A stretch of DNA of 64,000 bases from Actinomycetes bacterium. Its GTDB lineage: Bacteria > Actinomycetota > Actinomycetes > Propionibacteriales > Nocardioidaceae. The position numbers and the translations under genes were made by a program. Where the stretch lies: contig JAEWXC010000073.1 of assembly GCA_023396115.1 (NCBI GenBank), forward strand, positions 3,855 to 67,854. The letters run 5' to 3'. The notes under the pieces were generated by a model. The model did no database searches, had not been told where the DNA came from, and saw only the letters and a list, made by a program, of their open reading frames with translations. Below, in pieces: positions 43,272-52,508 of this stretch; position 1 is the first letter of the stretch; each line of letters starts with the position of its first letter.

Positions 43272-43742
43272 TCAGTCGCCCGACGTCCCCGCGGCCCTGA
43301 CCAGGGGCAGCACCCGCTGCCCGACCTGCTGGTCCAGTGCGATCACCGTCGTGGAGCGTTCCACCCCGGGGTCGGCCAGCACCCGGTCGATCACCCGCTG
43401 CAGGTCCTGGTTGCTGCGCGCCACGACCCGCACCCACATGTCGCCGGCGCCGGTGATCGTGAACGCCTCGATCACCTCGGGGATGCCGTCCAGGTGGGCC
43501 GCGACGGACTCGTGACTGGCCCGGGGGCGGATCTGTAGCGTCAGGAACGCCGTCACCGGGAACCCGATCGCCTCCGGCGACAGGGTGGGTGCCCAGTCGC
43601 GCACCACCCCGCGGGCCACGAGCCGGTCCAGCCGGGCCTGCACGGTGCCGCGCGCCACCCCCAGACGCCGGGACGCCTCGAGTACCCCGATTCTCGGCTC
43701 GGTGCTGAAGAGATCGAGCACCTTGACGTCCAGATCGTCCAT
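43272..43742 (-). CDS. Lrp/AsnC-family regulator
   Basis: 156 residues. An N-terminal helix-turn-helix (ASRRLGVARGTVQARLDRL, residues about 23-41) is followed by an effector-binding RAM domain (TITGAGDMWVRVVARSNQDL). It is divergent from hppD with 83 bases between; a CTGTGCAA/TTGCACAG inverted repeat there suggests autoregulation and control of tyrosine degradation by the family's amino acid effectors. Confidence 0.9.
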   Translation of the reverse strand: MDDLDVKVLDLFSTEPRIGVLEASRRLGVARGTVQARLDRLVARGVVRDWAPTLSPEAIGFPVTAFLTLQIRPRASHESVAAHLDGIPEVIEAFTITGAGDMWVRVVARSNQDLQRVIDRVLADPGVERSTTVIALDQQVGQRVLPLVRAAGTSGD

Positions 43743-43756
43743 GACTCCCTCAGTTG

Positions 43757-43796
43757 CTGTGCAATGTGTCTGATGTTCCGGGCCACGGTTGCACAG
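43757..43796 (+). promoter_or_regulatory. Inverted repeat between lrp-like gene and hppD
   Basis: CTGTGCAA (43757-43764) and TTGCACAG (43789-43796): an 8-bp perfect inverted repeat with a 24-base spacer, about three helical turns from centre to centre, as octameric Lrp proteins favour. Confidence 0.5.
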
Positions 43797-43825
43797 GATG
43801 TGTGATCCCCGCCACCGTGACGCCC

Positions 43826-45040
43826 ATGAGCACCGACACCACCCTCACCGCCCTCACCGACGAGGAGGCCCAGGCCGGGCTCTCCTTCGAGCAGCTGCGC
43901 CAGCTGGTCGGCCTGGTCGAGTACGACGCCGCCGCCGACCCCTTCCCGGTCACCGCCCTGGACGCGGTCTGCTTCGTGGTCGGCAACGCCACCCAGAGCG
44001 CGCTCTTCTACCAGCTCGCCTTCGGGATGGACCTGGAGGCCTACCGGGGGCCCGAGACCGGCCACCGGGACTCGGTCTCCTACGTGCTGCGCTCCGGCTC
44101 GGCCCGGTTCGTCTTCTCCGGAGCGGTCACCCCCACCAGCCCACTGACCGAGCACCACCGGGCCCACGGCGACGGCGTCGTCGACCTGGCCATCGAGGTC
44201 CCCGACGTCGACCGGTGCATCGAGCACGCCCGGGCCCAGGGCGCCACCGTGCTGGTCGAGCCGCACGACGAGAGCGACGAGTTCGGCACCGTCCGCACCG
44301 CCGCGATCGCGACCTACGGCGAGACCCGGCACACCCTGGTGGACCGGTCGGCCTACACCGGCCCCTACCTGCCCGGCTTCGTCGCGCGCAGCACCGCCGT
44401 GACCCGCCCCGCCGGCGCGCCCCGGCGGCTCTTCCAGGCCGTCGACCACTGCGTCGGCAACGTCGAGCTCGGCCGGATGGACGAGTGGGTCGACTTCTAC
44501 AACCGGGTGATGGGCTTCACCAACATGGCCGAGTTCATCGGCGACGACATCGCCACCGACTACTCGGCCCTGATGAGCAAGGTCGTGGCCAGCGGCAACC
44601 ACCGGGTGAAGTTCCCGCTCAACGAGCCCGCGATCGCCAAGAAGAAGTCCCAGATCGACGAGTACCTGGAGTTCTACGACGGTGCCGGCTGCCAGCACAT
44701 CGCGCTGGCCACCAACGACATCCTGGCCAGCGTCGACGCGATGCGGGCCAACGGCATCGCGTTCCTCGACACCCCCGACTCCTACTACGACGACCCCGAG
44801 CTCCGCGCCCGGATCGGCGAGGTGCGGGTGCCCATCGAGGAGTTGAAGGAGCGCAAGATCCTGGTCGACCGGGACGAGGACGGCTACCTGCTGCAGATCT
44901 TCACCCAGCCCGTCGGGGACCGGCCCACCGTCTTCTACGAGCTCATCGAGCGGCACGGCTCGCTGGGGTTCGGCAAGGGCAACTTCAAGGCGCTCTTCGA
45001 GGCCATCGAGCGTCAGCAGGACCTGCGCGGCAACCTCTGA
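43826..45040 (+). CDS. hppD: 4-hydroxyphenylpyruvate dioxygenase
   Basis: 404 residues, converting 4-hydroxyphenylpyruvate to homogentisate in tyrosine degradation. The two-domain vicinal oxygen chelate fold has the iron ligands in the second half: DHCVGN (about H207), CQHIALAT (about H291) and FYELIER (about E371). The tail RHGSLGFGKGNFKALFEAIE is diagnostic. Divergent Lrp regulator and an adjacent IclR-like regulator suggest controlled expression. The ATG at 43826 was chosen over upstream codons because it precedes the conserved region by a usual length. Confidence 0.96.
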   Translation: MSTDTTLTALTDEEAQAGLSFEQLRQLVGLVEYDAAADPFPVTALDAVCFVVGNATQSALFYQLAFGMDLEAYRGPETGHRDSVSYVLRSGSARFVFSGAVTPTSPLTEHHRAHGDGVVDLAIEVPDVDRCIEHARAQGATVLVEPHDESDEFGTVRTAAIATYGETRHTLVDRSAYTGPYLPGFVARSTAVTRPAGAPRRLFQAVDHCVGNVELGRMDEWVDFYNRVMGFTNMAEFIGDDIATDYSALMSKVVASGNHRVKFPLNEPAIAKKKSQIDEYLEFYDGAGCQHIALATNDILASVDAMRANGIAFLDTPDSYYDDPELRARIGEVRVPIEELKERKILVDRDEDGYLLQIFTQPVGDRPTVFYELIERHGSLGFGKGNFKALFEAIERQQDLRGNL

Positions 45041-45060
45041 GCCGGCCCCGCTCGCGGCTG

Positions 45061-45090
45061 CGGCCCGACCACCCCCGGGTGGTCGGGCCG
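45061..45090. terminator. Terminator hairpin after hppD
   Basis: CGGCCCGACCACCC (45061-45074) pairs with 45077-45090; ends just before the next gene. Confidence 0.7.
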
Positions 45091-45116
45091 TGGCGCGTCC
45101 GGGTGAGGATGGCCGG

Positions 45117-46637
45117 GTGAGTTCTCTGCCCCGGATCGCCGTAGGCGGCATCAGCCTGGAAGCCTCGACCTTCTCCCCGGCCCTGACCACGGCCGCCATG
45201 CTCGGGCCGCGGCGCGGCCGGGAGGTGCTGGACGCCTGGGAGTTCTGGCAACCGGGCGGCAGCCTGGCCGACGCCGCCGAGTGGGTCGGCATCCTGCAGG
45301 CCCGCGGCATCGCCGGGGGACCGATCCCGCTGGAGGACTACCGGGCGCTCAAGGCCGAGTTGCTGGCCGGCCTGGCCGAGCACGGCCCCTTCGACGCGAT
45401 GGTGCTGGACCTGCACGGCGCCGCCTCGGTGGTCGGCCTCGACGACATGGAGGGCGACCTGGCCACGGCGGTGCGCGACCTGCTCGGCCCCGACGTGCTG
45501 ATCAGCACCGGCATGGACCTGCACGGCAACGTCTCGCGCACCCTGCTGGACCGGCTCGACCTGCTCACCACCTACCGCACCGCACCGCACGTGGACTGGT
45601 ACGAGACCAAGGAGCGGGCCGCCCGCCACCTGGTGGACCGGCTCGCCCGGCCGGTGGGGCAGCGCCGCCCGGCCAAGGCCTGGGTGCCGGTGCCGATCCT
45701 GCTGCCCGGCGAGATGACCAGCACCCGGCTGGAGCCGGCCAGCAGCTTGTACGCCCGGGTGCCGGAGATCGAGGCGCTCGACGGGATCCTGGACGCCGGC
45801 ATTTGGATCGGCTACCCGTGGGCCGACGAGCCGCGCAACTGCTGCGTGGTCGTGGTCACCGGCGACGACGCCGAGCTGGCGCTGGACCGCGCCCGTGACC
45901 TGGCCGGCCAGGTGTGGCAGCGACGCGAGGAGTTCAGCTTCGTGGCACCGGTCGGCAGCCTCGAGGAGGTGCTGGACCTGGCCCTGGCCAGCGAGGTGCG
46001 GCCGTTCTTCGTCTCCGACTCCGGGGACAACCCGACCGCCGGGGGAGCCGGGGACGTCACCTGGACCTTGGCCCGGCTGCTGGAGAGCCCCGAGCTGGCG
46101 GCCAGCGGACGCCGCGCCGTCTACGCCTCGATCCCGGACCGGACCGCCGCCGACGCGGCCGCCGAGGCCGGGGTGGGGGCCGCGGTCCGGCTCCCGGTCG
46201 GCGCCCGGGTCGACGACCGCCACGAGCCGCCGGTGCTGCTCGACGGCACGGTCACCGCCGTGGCGCGGACCCACGACGACGGCGAGAACCTCGAGGTGGT
46301 GATCGCCACCGAGCACGTCGACGTGATCCTCACCCGCCGACGCCGCCCGTTCCACACCGAGGAGGCCTTCACCCGGCTCGGCCTGGACCCGCGCACCGCC
46401 GACCTGGTGGTGGTGAAGATCGGCTACCTGGAGCCGGAGCTCTACGAGATGGCGGCGGACTGGCGCATGGCGCTCACCCCCGGCGGGGTCGACCAGGACC
46501 TGCTGCGGCTGGGGCACCAGCGGATCCAGCGGCCGATGTACCCCTACGACACCGACGTCGCGGACCTGGACGTGGCCGCCGGTGCGGTACTGCTGCCGGG
46601 GGACACCGGCGCCGCCGCCGTGGAGCCGGTCCGGTGA
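45117..46637 (+). CDS. M81-family metallopeptidase (MlrC-like)
   Basis: 506 residues. M81 enzymes are zinc peptidases or amidases related to microcystinase C. Metal-site wording includes DLHGAAS, DLHGNVS and DSGDNPTAGGAGD; IGYPWADEPRN lies between. Start GTG 45117 is preceded at 6 bases by GAGGAT; GTG 45090 lies inside the terminator hairpin and was rejected. The GTGA overlap with cutC suggests a two-gene unit. The substrate is unknown. Confidence 0.87.
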   Translation: MSSLPRIAVGGISLEASTFSPALTTAAMLGPRRGREVLDAWEFWQPGGSLADAAEWVGILQARGIAGGPIPLEDYRALKAELLAGLAEHGPFDAMVLDLHGAASVVGLDDMEGDLATAVRDLLGPDVLISTGMDLHGNVSRTLLDRLDLLTTYRTAPHVDWYETKERAARHLVDRLARPVGQRRPAKAWVPVPILLPGEMTSTRLEPASSLYARVPEIEALDGILDAGIWIGYPWADEPRNCCVVVVTGDDAELALDRARDLAGQVWQRREEFSFVAPVGSLEEVLDLALASEVRPFFVSDSGDNPTAGGAGDVTWTLARLLESPELAASGRRAVYASIPDRTAADAAAEAGVGAAVRLPVGARVDDRHEPPVLLDGTVTAVARTHDDGENLEVVIATEHVDVILTRRRRPFHTEEAFTRLGLDPRTADLVVVKIGYLEPELYEMAADWRMALTPGGVDQDLLRLGHQRIQRPMYPYDTDVADLDVAAGAVLLPGDTGAAAVEPVR

Positions 46638-47365
46638 GCCTGCAGGTCGAGATCGCGGTGACCTCCGAGGCCGGCGCCGCGCTGGCCCGGGTCGCGGGCG
46701 CGGACCGGGTGGAACTGTGCACCGGCCTCGAGCTGGGCGGGCTGACCCCCTCCGCGGGTCTGGTGCGGCTCGCCGTCGACACGGGCGCCGAGGTGCACGT
46801 GCTGGTGCGGCCCCGGGCCGGCGACTTCGTGCACCTGCCCCACGAGATCGCCCAGGTCGAGGCCGACCTGGTCTGGCTGGCCGATCAGGACGAGGTGGAC
46901 GGGGTGGTGATCGGCGCACTCACCGAGGACGACCAGGTCGACCTGGCCCTGCTCACCCGGTGGACGGGGCTGGTGCGCGACCTGGCCCCCGACCTGCAGG
47001 TCACCGTGCACCGCGCCGTGGACCACGCGGCGGACCCGGTCGCCGCCGTCGACGCCGTCGCCGACCTGGCCGACCGGGTGCTCACCTCCGGCGGGGCACC
47101 CCGGGTCGCCGACGGGATGGCTGCCCTGGCCCGGATGGTCGAGGTCACCCGCGGCCGCTGCCAGGTGATGGCCGGTGGCGGCCTGCAGATCGAGGACATC
47201 CCCCGGCTCGCGGGGATCGGGGTGGACGCGGTGCACCTCTCGGCCAAGGCGGTGCTGCCCGGTCGGGGCGGCGTGCCGCTCGGTGCCGGTGACGACGGCT
47301 CCTGGTGGGCGATCGACCCGGCCGTGGTGCTCGCCGCCGTCGAGGCGGCCCGGGCGACCGGCTGA
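46634..47365 (+). CDS. cutC: CutC-family protein
   Basis: 243 residues, TIM-barrel CutC fold: GADRVELCTGLELGGLTPS, VHVLVRPRAGDF, FVHLP, VTVHRAVD and LTSGGAPRVADG. CutC was named for copper homeostasis, but the link is weak. Coupled to the M81 peptidase gene by GTGA, an arrangement whose purpose is unknown. Confidence 0.9.
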   Translation: MSLQVEIAVTSEAGAALARVAGADRVELCTGLELGGLTPSAGLVRLAVDTGAEVHVLVRPRAGDFVHLPHEIAQVEADLVWLADQDEVDGVVIGALTEDDQVDLALLTRWTGLVRDLAPDLQVTVHRAVDHAADPVAAVDAVADLADRVLTSGGAPRVADGMAALARMVEVTRGRCQVMAGGGLQIEDIPRLAGIGVDAVHLSAKAVLPGRGGVPLGAGDDGSWWAIDPAVVLAAVEAARATG

Positions 47366-47408
47366 GCCACTCCTCCGCCTGCCCTGCGCGGGCGGGACCA
47401 GTGCAGGG

Positions 47409-48008
47409 TCAGTGCAGGATCAGGCCGACGCCGAGGCTGCCCATGACCACGGCGATCGCCGAGTCGAGCCAGCGCCAGGCCACCGGCTTGGCGAACAGGC
47501 CGCGCAGCAGGCGCGAGCCGTAGCCCAGACCGAAGAACCACAGCGCGCTGGCGGTGAGGCTGCCGGCCAGGAACCACCAGCGGTCGGCGCCGAACGAGTT
47601 GGCCACGGTGCCGAGCATCAGCACGGCGTCGAGGTAGAAGTGCGGGTTCAGCCAGGTCAGCGCGAGCGCGGTCAGCACCGCACCGGTCGTGCTGAGCGAG
47701 GTGCCGCCCCCGGTCTCGAGGCCCTTCGGCTTCCACGCGCGCAGCGCGGCGTGCACCCCGAACGCGACCAGGTACAGCCCGCCCAGGACCTGGGCGACCG
47801 GGAGCACGCCGGGCCACCGCTCCAGGACCGCGCCAAGGCCGGCCACGCCGGCCGTGATCGCCACCGCGTCGGAGACCAGGCAGGTGAGCACGATCGGCAA
47901 CACCTTCTCGCCCTTGATTCCCTGGCGCAGGACGAAAGCGTTCTGGGCGCCGATGGCGACGATGAGGGCGAGACCGGTCAGCAGACCGGTGAGGGCGACG
48001 TGCAGCAT
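47409..48008 (-). CDS. lysE: LysE/ArgO-type amino acid exporter
   Basis: 199 residues with six predicted transmembrane helices; the family signature IVAIGAQNAFVLRQGI occurs near residue 20. It exports basic amino acids (lysine, arginine). It is divergent from its regulator LysG. Start ATG 48008 (MLHVALTGLL) matches family N-termini; ATG 48050 would add 14 residues. Confidence 0.92.
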   Translation of the reverse strand: MLHVALTGLLTGLALIVAIGAQNAFVLRQGIKGEKVLPIVLTCLVSDAVAITAGVAGLGAVLERWPGVLPVAQVLGGLYLVAFGVHAALRAWKPKGLETGGGTSLSTTGAVLTALALTWLNPHFYLDAVLMLGTVANSFGADRWWFLAGSLTASALWFFGLGYGSRLLRGLFAKPVAWRWLDSAIAVVMGSLGVGLILH

Positions 48009-48072
48009 GAGGACAACGCTAGGTTCCAACACGCCTTCAATCCAGCGCATGATTTTTACAGATCATGAGAAT

Positions 48073-48087
48073 CTTTCATCATGAAAG
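48073..48087 (+). promoter_or_regulatory. Palindrome spanning the lysG start
   Basis: CTTTCAT-C-ATGAAAG, perfect, with the lysG ATG in its right half; candidate LysG autoregulatory site. Confidence 0.45.
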
Positions 48088-49010
48088 ACCTCACACAGTT
48101 GGACCCCGTCGGGCTGAGAACCCTGGCCACGGCGGTCCGTCTGGGCACCTTCGAGCTGGCCGCCCGGGAGATGCACGTGACGGCCTCAGCGGTGAGCCAG
48201 CGGATCAAGGCGCTGGAGACCCGGGTGGGTCGGGTGCTGGTGCACCGGGTGAAGCCCTTGGAGCCCACCGAGGCGGGTCACGTGCTGATCCGGCTGGCCG
48301 CCCAGACCGAGCTGCTGGAGGCCGAGGCGCTGGCCGAGCTGACCGACCAGCTGCCCGAGGACGAGCAGGGTGACCCGGCTGAACGGCCCTACACCTCGGT
48401 GCCGTTGGCGGTGAACTCCGACGCCCTCTACACGTGGCTGGTCGACGCGCTGGTGGCGATCCAGGCCCGGCACCGGGTCACCTTCGAGCTCATCCGGGAG
48501 GACCAGACCCGCACCGCCGAGCTGCTGCGCCGCGGGGAGGCAATGGCCGCGGTCACCGCCGACCCGCGCCCGGTGCCGGGCTGTCGCGTGGTCAAGCTCG
48601 GGACCATGCGCTACCTGGCGGTCTGCACGCCCGCCTGGAAGGAGACCCACCTGGTCGGCGGCACCCTGGCCGAGGACCTGGGGCGGGCGCCGATGATCGC
48701 CTTCGACCGCTCCGACACCCTGCAGCACGACTTCCTGCGGCGGGTCACCCGGCGCCACCTGACCCCGCCGGTCAACTGGATCCCCTCGGTCGCCGAGTTC
48801 GACAACGCGGTCCGGCGCGGGATGGGGTGGGGGATGCTGCTGGACCACGAGTGCGCCCGTGACCTGGCCCGCGGGCGGCTGGTCGAGATCGCGCCCGGGC
48901 GCAAGGTCGACGTGCCGCTCTACTGGCAGCACTGGCGCCTGGAGTCGCCGCTGATGACCGACCTGACCGAGGCGATCAGCGCGGCCGCGACCCGGTGGAT
49001 GGCCCGGTGA
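48081..49010 (+). CDS. lysG: LysR-family regulator LysG/ArgP
   Basis: 309 residues: N-terminal LysR helix-turn-helix (FELAAREMHVTASAVSQRI, about residues 23-41) and effector domain. ArgP/LysG proteins switch on lysE in response to lysine or arginine. Divergent from lysE, with the two starts about 70 bases apart, the classical arrangement. Contains VNSDALYTWLVDAL, typical of ArgP. Confidence 0.93.
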   Translation: MKDLTQLDPVGLRTLATAVRLGTFELAAREMHVTASAVSQRIKALETRVGRVLVHRVKPLEPTEAGHVLIRLAAQTELLEAEALAELTDQLPEDEQGDPAERPYTSVPLAVNSDALYTWLVDALVAIQARHRVTFELIREDQTRTAELLRRGEAMAAVTADPRPVPGCRVVKLGTMRYLAVCTPAWKETHLVGGTLAEDLGRAPMIAFDRSDTLQHDFLRRVTRRHLTPPVNWIPSVAEFDNAVRRGMGWGMLLDHECARDLARGRLVEIAPGRKVDVPLYWQHWRLESPLMTDLTEAISAAATRWMAR

Positions 49011-49092
49011 TCGGCGAGCCCTGGAGCGCCCACCCGGCGGGGCCCGGGTGTGTGGGGGCTGAGCCCTCGGTGGGGCGGGGCAGGATGTCCCC

Positions 49093-49629
49093 ATGAGCAC
49101 CCGGATCGCGTTCCTCCGCGCCATCAACCTCGGGGCGAAGCGCAAGTTCCCCAAGGACGCCATCGTGGCGGCCACCGAGGCGGCCGGGTTCACCGGTGTC
49201 GCGACGCACATCAACACCGGCAACGTGCGCTTCGAGACCACCATGCGCTCCCGCGCCCGGATCGAGGCGGCGTTGGAGGCTGCCTACCTGGCCGACCGGG
49301 GGTTCGAGGTGCGGGTGATCAGCTACACCGCCCAGGAGGTCGCGCAGATCGCCGAGACCGTGGCGGAGCTGGACGCCGGCCGCCCGGATCTCTCCCGGCA
49401 CTACGTCAACCTGCTGGGCGAGGACCTCGACGAGGAGACGGCGGCCCGGGTCGAGGCGCTGTCCGGGAACGGGCACGAGGCCGTGGTGCGCGGTCGCGCG
49501 GTCCACCTGCTGCTCGGCCCCGACTACCAGCCGGGTCAGGTCGACCCGTTGCGGGTGGAGAAGTGCCTGACGCTGACCACCAACCGCAACGCGACCGTGG
49601 TGCGGGCGGTCGCGGAGAAGTGGTGCTGA
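49093..49629 (+). CDS. DUF1697 family protein
   Basis: 178 residues; FLRAINLGAKRKFPKDAI and the HINTGNVRFET motif identify DUF1697 (Pfam-level). Function unknown. CAGGAT 6 bases before the ATG suggests a leaderless promoter. The stop touches the convergent pncA gene, so no terminator space exists. Confidence 0.88.
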   Translation: MSTRIAFLRAINLGAKRKFPKDAIVAATEAAGFTGVATHINTGNVRFETTMRSRARIEAALEAAYLADRGFEVRVISYTAQEVAQIAETVAELDAGRPDLSRHYVNLLGEDLDEETAARVEALSGNGHEAVVRGRAVHLLLGPDYQPGQVDPLRVEKCLTLTTNRNATVVRAVAEKWC

Positions 49630-50211
49630 TCAGGCCAGCGTGACCCCGGCAGCGGCGAGCTCGGTCAGGGCCGTGGCCCGGGTGTCGGGGGAGACCGCGG
49701 CACACAGGTCGAGCAGCACCCGGGTGTCGAACCCCTCGCGGGCGGCGTCCAGGGCGGTGGCCCGGACACAGTGGTCGGTGGCGATGCCGACCACGTCCAC
49801 CTGCTGCACGCCCCGCTCCCGCAGCCACCCGGCCAGGCCGACCTCGGCCCCGTCGGCGCTGGCCGTGCCCTCGAAACCCGAGTACGCGGCGGCGTGGGCG
49901 CCCTTGCGGAACACGGCCTCGAACTGGTCGGTGGCCAGGTCGGGGTGGAACTGCGCCCCCGGGGTGCCGGCCTCGCAGTGCACCGGCCACGAGTCCACGT
50001 AGTCGGGCTCGCTGGACCAGTGGGCGCCCGGGTCGACGTGGTGGTCCTGGGTGGCGACGACGTGGTCGTAGCCGACCGGCGCGGTGCCGGCGGCCCGGGC
50101 CGCGAGGAGCTCGGTGACCTTCTCGGCGACCGCGGCGCCGCCGGTGACGGCCAACGACCCGCCCTCGCAGAAGTCGTTCTGCACGTCCACGACCACCAGT
50201 GCTCGGCTCAT
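49630..50211 (-). CDS. pncA: Nicotinamidase
   Basis: 193 residues, hydrolysing nicotinamide to nicotinate for NAD salvage. The catalytic triad is D9, K103 and C148 (ATDHCVRAT); metal ligands are D56, H58, H64 and H78. Next to it, on the same strand and upstream, is pncB, which uses the product nicotinate. The gap is about 80 bases. Confidence 0.95.
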   Translation of the reverse strand: MSRALVVVDVQNDFCEGGSLAVTGGAAVAEKVTELLAARAAGTAPVGYDHVVATQDHHVDPGAHWSSEPDYVDSWPVHCEAGTPGAQFHPDLATDQFEAVFRKGAHAAAYSGFEGTASADGAEVGLAGWLRERGVQQVDVVGIATDHCVRATALDAAREGFDTRVLLDLCAAVSPDTRATALTELAAAGVTLA

Positions 50212-50294
50212 GGTCCGACCCTAGCCCGCGGGTGTCCGGGTCTCGGCACGCTCGACCACCGGGCTACGTGCTCGACGCCGGGGCGGGGGGACGG

Positions 50295-51593
50295 TCAGCC
50301 GACGAGGGTGGGGATCACCGGGTCGCCCTTGGACATCTGCTGCGCCGAGAGCGGCAGCTCGGCCCGCGACCGCTCGTGCCGCTCCCGTGCCGCGGCCAGC
50401 GGTTCGGTACCGACCACCTCGCCGCCGGAGACCAGCGGCACCAGCAGCGCCCGGTCGTCACCGTCGTCGACCGGGGGAGTGCCGATCCCGACCACCTCGG
50501 CGGTCGCGGTGCCGGAGGGGGCGCGGCGCCGCAGGGCGTACTTGCGACCGCCGGTGCTGGCCTTGTCCTTGGACTTCTTGGCCACCGGCACCATCTCGCC
50601 GCCGCCCTCGCGCGCCACCAGCTTGTAGACGAACCCGGAGGTCGGGTGCCCGGAGCCGGTGACCAGCTGGGTGCCCACGCCGTAGCCGTCCACCGGCGCC
50701 GCGGCCAGGGCGGCGATCGCGTACTCGTCCAGGTCGGAGGTCACCACGATCCGGGTACCGGTCGCGCCGAGCGTGTCCAGCTGCGCCCGGACCCGGTGGG
50801 CCAGCGCCCCCAGGTCGCCGGAGTCCAGACGGACCGCGCCCAGGCCGGTGCCGGCCACCTCGACGCCCAGCCGGACGGCCTCGGCGACGTCGTAGGTGTC
50901 GACCAGCAGGGTCGTGCCCACGCCGAGTGAGTCGACCTGGGCGGTGAAGGCATCCCGCTCGGTGTCGTGCAGCAGCGTGAACGAGTGCGCCGACGTGCCG
51001 GCACTGGGCACGCCCCAGCGCTGCGCCGCCGCGAGGTTGGAGGTGGTGGCGAACCCGGCGATCCACGCCGCGCGCGCCGCGGCCACGGCAGCCTCCTCGT
51101 GGGTGCGGCGCGAGCCCATCTCGATGCACGGGCGACCCCCAGCGGCGGTGGTCATCCTCGAGGCGGCCGAGGCGATCGCGGAGTCGTGGTTGTAGATGCT
51201 CAGCAGCACCGTCTCCAGCACCACCGCCTCGGCGAACGTCGACTCCACGACCAGCACCGGCGAGGCCGGGAAATACGTCTCGCCCTCGGCGTAGCCCCAG
51301 ATGTCGCCGCGGAACTCGTAGTCGGCCAGCCAGGCCAGGGTGGCGCCGTCCACCACGTTGCCGCGCTCCAGGGCGGTGAGCACCTCGTCGTCGAAGCGGA
51401 ACTGCGCGACCGCCTCCAGGGCCCGGCCGACACCGGCGACCACCCCGTAACGGCGGCCCTCGGGGAGACGGCGGGCGAAGAGCTCGAAGACCGAGCGGCG
51501 TTCGGCGGTGCCCGAGCCCAGTGCTGCCTGCAGCATGGTCAGCTCGTAGTGGTCGGTCAGCAGCGCGGTGGAACGGGTGCGGGCCAGGCTCAT
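50295..51593 (-). CDS. pncB: Nicotinate phosphoribosyltransferase
   Basis: 432 residues, converting nicotinate and PRPP to nicotinate mononucleotide (NAD salvage). TDHYELTMLQAAL opens the protein, and GTSAHSFTLLHDTERDAF carries the phosphorylated histidine; the C-terminal KLVAREGGGEMVPVAKKSKDK follows. ATG 51593 was chosen; longer in-frame starts overlap the divergent clpS. Together with pncA it forms a salvage pair. Confidence 0.94.
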   Translation of the reverse strand: MSLARTRSTALLTDHYELTMLQAALGSGTAERRSVFELFARRLPEGRRYGVVAGVGRALEAVAQFRFDDEVLTALERGNVVDGATLAWLADYEFRGDIWGYAEGETYFPASPVLVVESTFAEAVVLETVLLSIYNHDSAIASAASRMTTAAGGRPCIEMGSRRTHEEAAVAAARAAWIAGFATTSNLAAAQRWGVPSAGTSAHSFTLLHDTERDAFTAQVDSLGVGTTLLVDTYDVAEAVRLGVEVAGTGLGAVRLDSGDLGALAHRVRAQLDTLGATGTRIVVTSDLDEYAIAALAAAPVDGYGVGTQLVTGSGHPTSGFVYKLVAREGGGEMVPVAKKSKDKASTGGRKYALRRRAPSGTATAEVVGIGTPPVDDGDDRALLVPLVSGGEVVGTEPLAAARERHERSRAELPLSAQQMSKGDPVIPTLVG

Positions 51594-51618
51594 GGGGTCA
51601 CTGTGCCACCATGAGGAC

Positions 51619-51918
51619 GTGTCAACCCCCGTCAGCCACCCCACGGCCGATACGACCACCACCCCCGAGGACCTCGGGCTGGTCCAGACCCCGTGGGTCA
51701 CCATCGTGTGGAACGACCCGGTCAACCTGATGTCGTACGTGACCTACGTCTTCACCACCTACTTCGGCTACTCCAAGAAGAAGGCGGAGAAGCTGATGTG
51801 GGAGGTCCACGAGGACGGGCGCTCGGTGGTCTCCAGCGGCAGCCGCGAGGAGATGGAGCGCGACGTGGAGGCGATGCACGGCTACGGCCTGTGGGCGACC
51901 CTGGAGCGGGACCAGTGA
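51619..51918 (+). CDS. clpS: ATP-dependent Clp protease adaptor ClpS
   Basis: 99 residues. ClpS delivers N-degron proteins to ClpAP/ClpCP. The motif WVTIVWNDPVNLMSYVTYVF and KKAEKLMWEVHEDGRSVV are characteristic. A GTG start; CACCAT 6 bases before it may be the promoter. Overlap with DUF2017 is GTGA. Confidence 0.95.
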   Translation: MSTPVSHPTADTTTTPEDLGLVQTPWVTIVWNDPVNLMSYVTYVFTTYFGYSKKKAEKLMWEVHEDGRSVVSSGSREEMERDVEAMHGYGLWATLERDQ

Positions 51919-52502
51919 CCGGCTTCTTCCGCCCCCGCCCCGGCGGCACCCTCCAGGCACGGTTCACCGAGTTCGAGGCCGACCTGCTGCGCTCGCTGGC
52001 CAGCCAGGTGATCGAGGTGCTGCACTCCGAGCAGGCCGCACCGGTGGGGTCCGACGACCCGCTGGAGGCGATGTTCGACTTCTCCGGCCCCACCACCGAG
52101 CCGGACGACCCGGTGCTGCAGCGGCTGCTGCCCAGCGCCTACAAGCACGACCCCGAGGCGGCCGGCGAGTTCCGCCGGTTCACCGAGTCGACGCTGCGCC
52201 AGGGCAAGGTGGCGGCGGCCTCGGCCGTGGTGGACGCACTCGAGGAGGCCGGCCTGGGCGACGAGCCCGGCGAGCAGGACCTGCTCCTGGAGGTCGAGCT
52301 GGACGAGGGCACCGCCAACGCCTGGCTGCGCTCCTTCACCGACATCCGGCTCGCGATCGCGGTCCGGTTGGAGATCACCGACGAGGACGACGAGGACCGG
52401 TGGCGGGCGCTGCCCGACGACGACCCGCGCGGGCAGGCCCACGACATCTACGAGTGGGTCGGCTACCTGCAGGAGACGCTCGTGGGGGCGCTGACCTCCT
52501 GA
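51915..52502 (+). CDS. DUF2017 protein
   Basis: 195 residues, mainly acidic helices (FRRFTESTLRQGKVAAASAVVDAL). In actinobacteria the DUF2017 gene regularly follows clpS; the link is conserved, the role unknown. It ends six bases before the convergent MFS gene. Confidence 0.9.
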   Translation: MTGFFRPRPGGTLQARFTEFEADLLRSLASQVIEVLHSEQAAPVGSDDPLEAMFDFSGPTTEPDDPVLQRLLPSAYKHDPEAAGEFRRFTESTLRQGKVAAASAVVDALEEAGLGDEPGEQDLLLEVELDEGTANAWLRSFTDIRLAIAVRLEITDEDDEDRWRALPDDDPRGQAHDIYEWVGYLQETLVGALTS

Positions 52503-52508
52503 CCCGGC

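Noticed and set aside
44985..46919. 644-codon ORF on the minus strand
   Set aside because: Antisense of the M81 peptidase and CutC genes, which have clear family motifs.
49620..49640. Missing sequence or overlap between DUF1697 and pncA
   Set aside because: The two convergent stops are directly adjacent, which is unusual but consistent with both intact protein ends.
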